A stretch of 12,510 nucleotides of DNA, from NCBI GenBank assembly GCA_003573635.1, contig QUTJ01031531.1:1-12510 (forward strand). The letters run 5' to 3'. Position numbers and translations under genes: made by a program. Under the pieces are notes generated by a model, which saw only the letters and a list, made by a program, of their open reading frames with translations, made no database searches and had not been told where the DNA came from. The DNA is from Goniomonas avonlea. Its lineage: Eukaryota; Cryptophyceae; Goniomonadida; Goniomonadaceae. Positions within the stretch are counted from its first letter, which is position 1. Each line of letters begins with the position of its first letter. Shown here piece after piece: positions 1-7,048 of this stretch.

Positions 1-25
1 GCACGCACCCATCACACAGGCGCAC

Positions 26-194
26 CTATTCTCGAGCAGAACTCGTAAGGCGCGCTCCTCGTTGAGGGCAGCTCGCAGGTCCGTGGCAACGTCCACTGCG
101 GCGCTTTTTCCTTGGGCGGCGGCGGCGGCGGCGGCAGTGAGTGCTGTGTCCGCAGTCTGCCGTGCGGCCTGGGCGGCCGAGAGAGCAGGGCGAG
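26..194 (-). CDS. Candidate Ala-rich coiled-coil exon (partial gene at window edge)
   Basis: On the minus strand an acceptor-like TTTTGCAG ends at 195 and a donor-like AG|GTGCGC follows 26. Between them one frame reads as an Ala/Gln/Arg/Glu-rich helix: an S-A-A-Q-A-A-R stretch, a run of seven Ala encoded by GCC repeats, then L-R-A-A-L-N-E-E-R-A-L-R-V-L-L-E-N. Its heptad-like Leu spacing is that of a coiled coil. A longer open frame on the same strand (12-338) gives a Pro-run and looks less protein-like. The exon may be a downstream part of the gene starting near 1516, but the phase does not join cleanly to the most obvious upstream donor at about 358, so another exon or donor would be needed. 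No family is recognised. Confidence 0.35.
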
Positions 195-349
195 CTGCAA
201 AATGTGCTGCGAGCACGTGCCTAGAGAGGACATGCCAGGGTAAACACAGCGTGCCAGTGAGAACGCAGAAGAAATGAGAAGTAATAGTACTGCAACACAC
301 GTGTCCAGGAGAACAAACACAAAATGCGCTGCAAGCACTGTGAAAGAGA

Positions 350-1516
350 CTAGACCAACCTGTCACGGCGCCACAAGTGGTCGCCGATATCTCGCACGCT
401 CCCAGCAGCCAAGTCCTCACCCAGACCCCCCACCACCGCTGCCACTTCCAAGTCAAAATCTGCCAAGGTTGCGAACCCTCCGTCGCCTCCACTGTTCCCG
501 ACCGGGTCTCCTCCACTGGTCACGGTCGCGTCCACGCGGGTGCGGACCGACATGTATGCATCAGTTATCTTGCGAGTTAGCGAAGACGCTAAGGCAGCGC
601 GGTTGCGAGCCCACAAGGGCGGCAACAGCCCGGAGGCGGCGGCCTGCAGCCGCAGAGGAGAGTGCTGGCACTCCAGCGAGCACAGTGCTGCAGGCACACT
701 CAGTGTAACGATCGCCAACAGCAGCACAACAGCACACGCGGCCAGACCTGGTTCCCAGCAGCAAATCCTACTCCGCATTTCGTCCAAAAAATGTGCAGCA
801 TCAGTCCCGTACAGTCCAACCTGCAGCAGCGCAGAACGTGAGTGTGAACCGGTACCGTCCGACTTGCAGGGGAACGTGAGTGTGAACTGGTACGGTCCGA
901 CTTGAAGGAACACGTGAGTGTGAACTGGTACGTGAGTGCGTCCGACTTGCAGGAGAACGTGAGTGTGACCCCGTACGGTAGCGGACAAACACCAACACTG
1001 ACACGTACTCACCTCGGTGGAAAACCGTGCTTCAGCAACACTGACAGCCTTGAGGTGTGCCAAACCAAGCTCGACCTCGGAAACTGGAAACTGAGCTGCT
1101 ATCGCGGACATATGTTCTTCATAAGTGGCCACCGCAGCATCCACAGCTCTGGCTCCGACGATGTTCGTGATCATCTGTGCAGGTGTCAGAACATCAAGCA
1201 CAGTAGGAGCTTCAGCAGAGGCAGTCGAAGACGAAGCAGCAGCAGAAGCTGATGAATGCGCTTCAGGAGCAGAGGTAGGAGCAGAGGTCGAAGCTTGATG
1301 AGTGGAGAGAGTGCCAGTGGAGCGTGCAGCACTCGGAGATGCATGCCAGCAGTCTCGGTCGTCGTTGCTGAACTCCACATCGTCGTCAATGTCTTCGAAT
1401 TCCTCATCTTCCTCCTCAGAAGAACAAGGGTCATACTCAGAAGCAGACTCAGTGTCACTTAGTTCAGGTTCACGGTGCTTGGGCATTGTGCTGGGTGCTG
1501 GAGCGCTGCCAAACAT
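350..1516 (-). CDS. Unknown acidic Ser-rich protein, probably spliced
   Basis: I do not recognise the family. The first ATG is at 1516 and a second, reading M-P-K-H-R-E-P-E, is at 1486. Exon 1 (to 1013) encodes up to 168 residues: an acidic stretch at about residues 20-52 (C-S-S-E-E-E-D-E-E-F-E-D-I-D-D-D), a Ser/Ala/Thr-rich linker (about 59-102), then a more ordered helical part (about 103-168, including V-L-D-V-L-T-P-A-Q-M-I-T-N). It ends at a strong donor, GAG|GTGAGTACG, in phase 0. The frame stays open through the following tandem repeats, but that translation is repeat-derived and probably intronic. A good acceptor, CTGCTGCAG, ends at 821 and gives an in-frame exon from 820. That exon includes a hydrophobic stretch (A-A-C-A-V-V-L-L-L-A-I-V) that could be a membrane segment or a further unspliced intron, then W-A-R-N-R-A-A-L-A-S-S-L. 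A weak donor lies near 358, so the gene may continue left. The acidic N-terminus would suit a nuclear or regulatory protein, but that is a guess. Confidence 0.5.
   Translation of the reverse strand: MFGSAPAPSTMPKHREPELSDTESASEYDPCSSEEEDEEFEDIDDDVEFSNDDRDCWHASPSAARSTGTLSTHQASTSAPTSAPEAHSSASAAASSSTASAEAPTVLDVLTPAQMITNIVGARAVDAAVATYEEHMSAIAAQFPVSEVELGLAHLKAVSVAEARFSTEVSTCQCWCLSATVRGHTHVLLQVGRTHVPVHTHVFLQVGPYQFTLTFPCKSDGTGSHSRSALLQVGLYGTDAAHFLDEMRSRICCWEPGLAACAVVLLLAIVTLSVPAALCSLECQHSPLRLQAAASGLLPPLWARNRAALASSLTRKITDAYMSVRTRVDATVTSGGDPVGNSGGDGGFATLADFDLEVAAVVGGLGEDLAAGSVRDIGDHLWRRDRLV
834..985. repeat. Four tandem 36-47 bp units inside a candidate intron
   Basis: Units begin at 834, 872, 908 and 955 with GAACGTGAGTGTGA or GAACACGTGAGTGTGA, followed by a GTACGGTCCGACTTGCAGG-like segment. 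The array lies wholly within the candidate intron 1012-821 of the minus-strand gene. On the minus strand each unit carries a CCTGCAAG acceptor-like string, and on the plus strand a GTGAGTG donor-like string. Confidence 0.85.
1161..1203. repeat. 43-bp direct repeat, copy 1
   Basis: It starts ATGTTCGTGATCATCTGTGC and ends AACATCAAGCACAG. It matches 3251-3293 at 41 of 43 positions, and the similarity stops sharply at both ends. Copy 1 lies in exon 1 of the acidic-protein gene, where the minus strand encodes V-L-D-V-L-T-P-A-Q-M-I-T-N. Possible origins are a terminal or near-terminal repeat of the adjacent Replitron-like element, or a captured gene fragment. Confidence 0.9.
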
Positions 1517-1610
1517 TTAACCTGCGAAATTCCGTTAATTCAGTTATTTCCGTTGACCAATTTTGCTGCGTACTTAAATAGTAGCTGTGCCACGTTGCAC
1601 TTCCAAAAGC
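1517..1610. promoter_or_regulatory. Shared intergenic region of a divergent gene pair
   Basis: About 95 bp separates the minus-strand ATG at 1516 from the plus-strand ATG at 1611. TACTTAAATAG at 1571-1581 reads as a TATA-like TTAAATA on the plus strand and as TATTTAAG on the minus strand, about 30-40 bp before the bZIP ATG. The layout suggests a compact bidirectional promoter. The core-promoter assignment rests only on AT-richness and position. Confidence 0.35.
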
Positions 1611-2138
1611 ATGGAAGCACCATCGCCCGAACACTCGCCTCCAACGAGTCCAACCAGTGCAACGAGTCCTGAAAGCCCGCCGATTGCCGATTCTCAGCTC
1701 GGAGATACAAATACTGATTCGCAGCAGTCGACAGAAACAGTAGAAGCAGTTGCAGAAGATGATAATGAGCTTCATGCAATACTATCTGCGATGACTGAGA
1801 CGGAATTAGTCTTGTTGGAGTCTCCCAAAAGAAAACTCACCNAGCTCGAAATACGTCGCATTGAATACAACAGGAAATCAGCTGAAAGAAAACGAGCTGT
1901 GACAAAGCTCAAGGTGGCCACTGCAACGTTGAAAGATAAACGCGCCGCTCTGTTGGACGTTCAAGGCACCATTCAGAAGCACCGAGTTTTTGAAAAGAAG
2001 TTGCTGAAGGAGATCAAGCAGATGAAATGCTCATTGTCATCTCAACTGAGTGAAGCTGCCAAATCATATTTGGAGGACCCGAAAACCATCACGGAGGTTC
2101 TTAATGATGGCCACCGCGTTATGGCTCTGCTGCCGTGA
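1611..2138 (+). CDS. bZIP-like transcription factor
   Basis: This is an intronless frame of 175 codons from the ATG at 1611; upstream codons are open, but the only earlier start is a GTG. Residues 1-50 are Pro/Ser/Thr-rich and residues about 45-60 acidic. A basic region follows at about residues 76-100: E-I-R-R-I-E-Y-N-R-K-S-A-E-R-K-R. It fits the bZIP signature N-x7-R with the S-A pair at +3/+4, although the usual Ser/Cys before the Arg is Lys. The helix after it has L, L, I and I at heptad spacing (one position is Glu) and then F-E-K-K-L-L-K-E-I-K, a plausible but imperfect zipper. Family knowledge implies a nuclear, dimeric DNA-binding protein. The ambiguous base at 1842 makes one residue just before the basic region unknown. 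It is divergent from the acidic-protein gene and convergent with the HUH gene (stops 120 bp apart). Lying inside the 43-bp repeat pair, it could be element cargo or a host gene. Confidence 0.7.
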   Translation: MEAPSPEHSPPTSPTSATSPESPPIADSQLGDTNTDSQQSTETVEAVAEDDNELHAILSAMTETELVLLESPKRKLTXLEIRRIEYNRKSAERKRAVTKLKVATATLKDKRAALLDVQGTIQKHRVFEKKLLKEIKQMKCSLSSQLSEAAKSYLEDPKTITEVLNDGHRVMALLP

Positions 2139-2257
2139 TCCAGAAGCAATTGCCATCGGCATCGGACACATCGGACACAGACCCAGAGCTGCTGCCAAAG
2201 TAGCCTGCAGGCCCAGGCTGAGGTGCTCTGCCAGTTGGCACAAAGTCACCCAGAGGC

Positions 2258-3206
2258 TCACGAGTGCCAGCAAAAGAGACTGAGATGTTTGGTGACAGTG
2301 TGGTAGCGAGAGCCGTGGGGAAACTCTGACTCATGGGCAAAAAAGATCTTGTGCACATCGTCAAGCTCAAGTGAAGCAGGGTCTGTGAGGGCATGCCATG
2401 CTGAAATCGCACGCTGGGGATCCATGCCACGCCCCAACGAAGGTGTCACCCATGCAGGAGAGGGATAATATTTTCCAGTGCGCAGCATCCATAACAAAAC
2501 CAAGTCAAGAGCGCCCTGGCCAGTCTTGTTCGAGACATGAAACTGGTAGTACAACAATGCACGGGTAAACAGAGTGCGATTGTTCAACTCAACCCGATTC
2601 CCCAGCCCCTCGAAGAAGAAACTCATTGCGACCCTCCTCCATCATCGCCTCGGAAATACCACGTTGAATCATGCAGAAATGTTCCACCTTGGTCTCATCC
2701 TTCAAACAGTACCCAACCATCCCCGTGAAGGTGTGCAACCCCTTGTTACGCAGAACGCGAGACATGACGACAGCATGGGCAGGTGGATCAACATTCCATC
2801 CAAGAGCCTTGCGCACACTCAGAGTAACCGCAGATGCAGAAGTGCCTTCAAGACGAACCACCCCTTGGAAATGCTTGTGGAGAAGTGACCCCCCACGCTC
2901 CACAGCAAACATCCCAGCCAGGCAACACGACTCAAGCCAAGCATCCAACTTGGGCAAGTACAGGTCAACATCGATGTCGCTCCCACCCACACTGACAGTG
3001 ACAGAGACCTCGAGGATAACTCGTTTCGCAGCAAGCTTGTCAGCCTTGGCCTTAGCTCGAGCTTCCTTCTTGTCTGCCTGCTCCTGAAGCCTCTTTGCTC
3101 TCTTGGCTGCCCTCTGCTCCTTCGCAGCCTCCTTGGCTGCAAGCAGTGCTGCTTTCTCCTCAGGGGACTTGCCCTTGGGACCAGGTTTTCGACGCGGCTT
3201 GGGCAC
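2258..3206 (-). pseudogene. Replitron-type HUH endonuclease (Rep transposase), decayed
   Basis: The protein starts P-K-P-R-R-K-P-G-P-K-G-K, then has a long Lys/Ala/Glu/Arg-rich helix (residues about 15-62), a beta-rich segment (V-I-L-E-V-S-V-T-V), and F-A-V-E-R-G-G followed by H110-K-H112-F-Q114-G, the HUH/HUQ metal-binding motif. G-Y166-C-L-K169-D then gives the single catalytic Tyr with Lys (Y1 type). In families I recall from protist genomes these motifs define Replitron HUH transposases, which nick and rejoin single-stranded DNA and lack the Helitron helicase. The C-terminal part (minus strand, about 2615 to 2258; R-T-G-K-Y-Y-P-S-P-A-W-V) also matches that family but is in another frame, so there is a one-nucleotide shift in the G-rich stretch near 2600-2625. 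No intron explains it. The start is also lost: the expected M-P-K-P codon is GTG at 3206-3204, with in-frame TGA and TAG upstream. A CRESS-virus-like Rep is less likely because no helicase domain follows. Confidence 0.8.
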
Positions 3207-3250
3207 AGGAGCAGCAGAATGCGTGTGTAGCTATCAACTCTAGTGTCAAC

Positions 3251-3293
3251 ATGTTCGTGATCATCTGTGCAGGTATCAAAACATCAAGCACAG
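3251..3293. repeat. 43-bp direct repeat, copy 2
   Basis: This is the second copy of the block at 1161-1203, 2,090 bp to the right and in the same orientation. It lies about 45 bp upstream of the decayed HUH start. On the minus strand it still translates as V-L-D-V-L-I-P-A-Q-M-I-T-N, with one synonymous and one Thr-to-Ile difference, but that frame is not the HUH frame. Confidence 0.9.
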
Positions 3294-3674
3294 CTAGTGT
3301 GCCGTCGGTGCGTTGCGGTGTGCGGTGTGATGAAACGACACGAGCTCGTCCCCTGTGCCGGCCTGCCTTTCGCTCCTGTCTCTGTCCCAGTCACTGTTCC
3401 TGTTTGTCTCCCTGTCTGTCTCCTACTCCCTCTCCCACTCTCTCCCTCTCCCTCTCCCTGTCACTGTCCGTCTCCCTCTCCGCTCCCACCCCCCCCCTCT
3501 CTCGCTGTCGAAATTCAAACCTGATTCTGTTTCCAGATGCGCCTTTTGCTCCCGACGACCCTCACACGACACTCAACGAGGAACGCACCCTTGCAGAACA
3601 CTGTTCTCGCGCCTGGATAGCTACAGTACAGTGTCGCAGCGCCACGAACTTGTTGGCACTAGAGTGCCACGGTA

Positions 3675-3712
3675 GCACCGCACCGCACCGCAACCGCACC
3701 GCAACCGCACCA
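3675..3712. repeat. CACCG/CAACCG short tandem repeat
   Basis: The sequence is GCACCGCACCGCACCGCAAC followed by more CGCACC/GCAACC units. It is a degenerate 5-6 bp microsatellite. Confidence 0.8.
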
Positions 3713-3905
3713 TTCACCTCGACGTGTCATACCACCACACCACTGCACCGCAAGCTAGAGATGGCACACCTGGCGCTGCGTGGGCAAGCTAGAGATGTCT
3801 TTGATGAAGCCTGACACAGTGCTCACTTGGGCCGCATACCTGCACACAGCGGTGAGTCCTGGGCACAGAATGATTCACTTGATTTCTGGTGCAGACGCGA
3901 ACAGT

Positions 3906-3985
3906 GGGGTGACTTGTTGTGACACGCAACTTGCACGCGAACAGCGTGTCCTGTTTGGGGTGACCCGTTGTGACACGCACTGCGA
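3906..3985. repeat. Two-copy repeat, 51-bp period
   Basis: GGGGTGACTTGTTGTGACAC at 3906 recurs as GGGGTGACCCGTTGTGACAC at 3957, followed in both by GCA and a short diverged tail. No coding role is seen. Confidence 0.75.
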
Positions 3986-4121
3986 CGAGTTCAGTGAGAG
4001 AGACATTGGAGGCGCGTCTGTTTGTGATTGAATCTGATCCACATTGGAAAGGTCGGAGTGGAGACAGGACCTCTCAGTAATTGATGGTCACACACATCTG
4101 GGAACGAAGTCAGGAGAGATG

Positions 4122-5388
4122 TTAGAGACAGTGTTGGGAGTAGTTGTTCTCAACGCACTTTGTGACAAGGTCAGCAAGGAGGGTGCCCGTGACGTCCTTC
4201 CCAGCTAACTTGAAAGGAATTGCAACCGCAGCAAAAATACTTCGCTCCAGCATCGCGTACTCTTCCCTGTTGACGCAAAGTTACATCCAGTGCCCAGTAC
4301 TTCGCAATTAAGGTCTCAGTTAAGTTCCCAGCCCTTCCCGGTCAAGGTCTCAAATCAGTTCCCAGTACTTCCTAACCAGTTTCCAGTACTTAACACTTAA
4401 AAATAAACTCAAAATCTCACGAAAGATAAAACGGTTGCAGCAGAGTCTTCGATGCACTTGTGCGCGGTGTTAGAAGAATGCGAAACCCACAAAAGATGAG
4501 CAGAAACATTACCGAAAATCCTCCCGCAGGTCAGAGAACGATAAGGTGTCCACATCTTTAAGCAAGGAGTCCTGGTCCACCGGTCGAGGGAGCATACAAC
4601 AATCATGTTCCCTGTCCAGGTGGTTATCGGCACCCAAGCTGTGAATACCCACGAGACCGCACCTAAAACAGCGTTGAAGAGCTTCCCGGGAGCTTCCGTC
4701 CATCTTGCTGACCATTTCATCCTGCACAACTCAAATCAGTAACAGGGCTCAGCCAATGAACGTGCACCTTTGGGGCCATTTGCGCCTGGAGCTGGTGATC
4801 GCGTATCAACCAGAGAAACAACGGGCGGTCGGTTCCAGGGTCAGCATCAATATCACGGCCTCGGAGGTGATCAGCCACAGAGAGCAGGGCACCAAGCCTG
4901 TCGACGGCGCTTGCCTCAATGCTGTTTTTGCTCTGGTAGATAAAGTAGTGCGAAATGAGGAGAGCAAAAGCGGACAGGGTCCAATTGTAGTGTTGTGTCA
5001 CAAGGGGTGTGTCTAACCCTTCAGTGTCCATCAATGCCACAGTGGTGCCCGGATTGCGCGGGTGCTGGCGCAGCCAAATCCACAACCCCTGAGTCTTCGC
5101 GTCCATAAAATGCCCAACCCCAAACCCGGAGGTTCGCCGAGAGTGTAAAAGGTTCAAAATTGTGGACTGTGCTGATGATTAGATATTGCATCTGCGTGCG
5201 AGCGAACACACCTTGCCCGTGCGCTGTGTGCCCACACACGACACAACAATGATTGGACCTTTGATCTTCGATAGTGCCTCCAGACCTTCAGGGCAAGCCT
5301 CGAGCGTACCGTGGTCCGAGGTCGGCCGAACCAGCTGTACTGGACGGGAAAACGCAATGTTGTCATGATCTGACTCAATTTGCTCCAT
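4122..5388 (-). CDS. GBP-family large GTPase, G domain only, five exons
   Basis: Proposed exons on the minus strand are 5388-5212, 5166-4768, 4721-4663, 4611-4513 and 4266-4122. They total 879 nt with frame kept at every junction, giving 292 residues. P-V-Q-L-V-R-P precedes G1 G53-T-Q-R-T-G-K-S60, which is split exactly after Lys59 by intron 1. G2 is T84-Q-G-L-W-I-W, G3 D106-T-E-G109, and the GBP-type G4 R181-D182 is in F-L-W-L-I-R-D-H. C-C-M-L-P-R-P-V, L-R-E-D-F and L-A-G-K-D-V-T-G-T-L-L then follow as in the end of a GBP G domain. GBP GTPases bind and hydrolyse guanine nucleotides and oligomerise on membranes. The usual long helical C-terminal domain is not seen: the frame stops (TAA at 4122) soon after V-E-N-N-Y-S-Q. 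More exons to the left are possible, but I found none. Introns 1-3 are 45, 46 and 51 nt; the 51-nt one has no stop, so its retention would keep frame. The start at 5388 is the first ATG in frame. It is divergent from the gene at 5557. Confidence 0.85.
4286..4393. repeat. 34-bp tandem repeat inside GBP intron 4
   Basis: Two full 34-bp units (4304-4337 and 4338-4371) of the form TCAAGGTCTCAAATCAGTTC plus CCAGTACTTC, flanked by partial units at 4289-4303 and 4372-4392. The array lies within the inferred 246-nt intron (4512-4267), which is longer than its 45-51 nt neighbours. Confidence 0.8.
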
Positions 5389-5556
5389 TTCAGCCTGCGT
5401 GTCGCTGCGAACGAGTCCGGAGCCGTGGGTCAGTGCCTGCAGCAAATTTCTAACAGTCAATCTTGCTAGTGAAATAATGATTAAGGAGTCGACGCCGATA
5501 TTGATATCCAGATATTATTTCTCCGACTTTGCCCCAAGGCTTGGAATGCCGTCGCC
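5389..5556. promoter_or_regulatory. Divergent promoter region of the GBP and UEV-like genes
   Basis: A 168-bp gap between two outward-facing start codons. GATATTGATATCCAGATATT at 5497-5516 contains three GATAT units and is the most AT-rich, palindrome-like part. No certain TATA box is seen. A TTTGCTGCAG acceptor-like string on the minus strand (about 5450-5441) leaves open a 5' non-coding exon for the GBP gene. Confidence 0.35.
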
Positions 5557-7048
5557 ATGCTGAAGCGGGTCCGGGCGGAACTAGCCAGGTTTGAGAAAGG
5601 CAATCATGACGTTGAATTGCCAGTGGGTCTGAAGATTACTCTCGAGGAGGGAGATCAGAGTTGTCGGGCCGTTGCGACGTTCCCAGCGCCCGAAGGCTCG
5701 TTTCTTGATGGCACCAGCCTCTCAATTGTATTCTCTTTCGCGAAGGAGTACCCGTTCAAACCATATCAAGCGCAGGTATCAGTACCTCTGATACCACTCA
5801 CAAATAGTGAAGGTCAGTATGCAGCCGAGGACTCAGTTGGAAAGATGTTTTGGATGTTTTGCAACGAAGTGTTTCGAGCTGCGAGTACGCAACGCCTCGC
5901 ACGCGCTCACCAGAGTACTCTGAGCGATCCGCTGTTCAAAGTCTTCCCTGTTGATTGTATTGGACCGGATCGAACCTTGGGGTTTATTAGTGCCAATTGT
6001 CTCGGTCCTCAATCTGAACAGCGTCGTTTCGTTGTGTCTGTTGTGCCAGCTTCACCAGCGGCCGCAATGGACGTGGCCCCTGGTTGGCTCATCTCCAAGT
6101 ACTTGGTCGAAGTTAAGGGTGAATTGTTTGAGCTACCATTGGGTCTGCAGGACTGGCCCGGCGGTGCACGGGGTGTTTTATTTGAGGACTCGGCGCAGTA
6201 CGCAATTGTTGACTCTCACAGACACACCGTTCAATCAGCTGGACCCGCTGACGGTCTGATTGCGGAACTAATTGCTTCACATTTGCTCATGACCAGTCCG
6301 ATCGTGGACTCGCGACCGAACTGCTCTCGAGCTGTGAGCTTTTCATGGTGTGATCGAGTTGCCTGCCTTCTGCGAAGTTCTGGGCTTGGCAACATGACCA
6401 CACGCACATTCGTCAGCGAGGTGGTTAAACCAGCCACTGCCAACCATGGAAACTGCCGTTTGATAGATCTTGTGCCACTCAGGTACCGAGCCTTTGTGCC
6501 GTTGTATTTTGTGTCCCATGCTTGGGATACGCCACTCGAGCGCAGCTGGGGAGGTGTTGGGGCAGCCATGATGATGAAGGACCAACACGGCACGGATACC
6601 TTGCAGCTTGAGCACGATGTCTTCTCAGCCATGCGGGCCCACGGCTGGTCGATTTCCGAGCAACTCGAACTGCGCTTGCACGAGCCTGAAGATAGCCTCA
6701 TTCATTCGGCACAATTTTGGCTCGATGGGGCTGAGTGTGGCTTTTTCGGAGGTCAGTCCTTCACTTTTTTGCCTTTGAATGTCTCAACATTGTTGTTGGG
6801 AGGACTTTGTGGCTAGGAGAGCCTAGGAACAGAGTGATAAGGGCATTGTGTCAGGACCTTGGAGGTAGGAGGGCCCTGTGCCTGTTCTGACCATTCAACA
6901 GGCGTGTGGACGGACGCGGTGAACAACTGTCAGCACCCAGGCGAAGGCATGCAGTGCGATATATCCACTGCCTTCTCTCTCGACCCACCAGGCAGCATGG
7001 TCTTGGATGCCATCGGCTTTACACTTGTGTGTCCCGCTGCGTCACCGG
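5557..7048 (+). CDS. UBC/UEV-like protein with FVSHAW domain, spliced
   Basis: The ATG at 5557 has good context (GTCGCCATGC). Residues 1-75 resemble a ubiquitin-conjugating fold: L-K-R-V-R-A-E-L at the N-terminus, then F-A-K-E-Y65-P-F-K-P69-Y, like the E2 motif Y-P-F-K-P-P. No H-P-N or clear catalytic Cys follows, so a non-catalytic UEV/RWD-like role is more likely. Residues about 165-195 (V-V-P-A-S-P-A-A-A-M-D-V-A-P-G-W) look weakly PDZ-like. F318-V-S-H-A-W323-D matches a motif I recall from many uncharacterised algal and protist proteins. Its usual partner, of the form V-W-x-D-x-x-x-x-x-Q-H, appears after a proposed intron 6752-6901 (donor GGAG|GTCAGT, branch TTCTGAC, acceptor CAACAG, frame kept): V-W-T-D-A-V-N-N-C-Q-H. 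Unspliced, the frame stops at 6816. Exon 2 runs to a donor-like GG|GTAATT at 7048/7049. Later exons are likely but not resolved, so the true end is unknown. Function is unknown. Confidence 0.65.

Larger units (their letters stand above)
3294..4121. other. No convincing gene; low-complexity and short repeats
   Basis: About 830 bp. From 3367 to 3510 it is strongly pyrimidine-rich on the plus strand (CTCCCTCTC-type repeats and a run of nine C), ending in an acceptor-like TTTCCAG at about 3534. A short open stretch after it reads D-D-P-H-T-T-L-N-E-E-R-T-L-A-E-H and could be an exon, but no partner exon is clear. A 14-bp direct repeat, GCAAGCTAGAGATG, occurs at 3750 and 3784. The plus-strand frame open over 3095-3814 has repeat-driven composition and overlaps the HUH gene, so I do not call it a gene. 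Confidence 0.5.

Noticed and set aside
2258-3206. HUH gene as an integrated CRESS-virus Rep
   Set aside because: No SF3 helicase Walker motifs follow the endonuclease, and the C-terminal part fits the Replitron-type proteins I recall.
3095-3814. Long plus-strand open frame of 239 codons
   Set aside because: It overlaps the HUH gene on the other strand, and its middle is a translated pyrimidine repeat (Leu/Ser/Pro runs). Only the short L-N-E-E-R stretch after 3534 looks protein-like.
4409-4729. Alternative minus-strand frame of 106 codons over GBP exons 3 and 4
   Set aside because: It is out of frame with the GBP motifs; the spliced model explains the conserved C-C-M-L-P-R-P and L-R-E-D-F segments.
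6231-6701. Minus-strand open frame of 156 codons opposite the UEV-like gene
   Set aside because: The plus strand here has recognisable domains and good continuity; the minus frame is its shadow.
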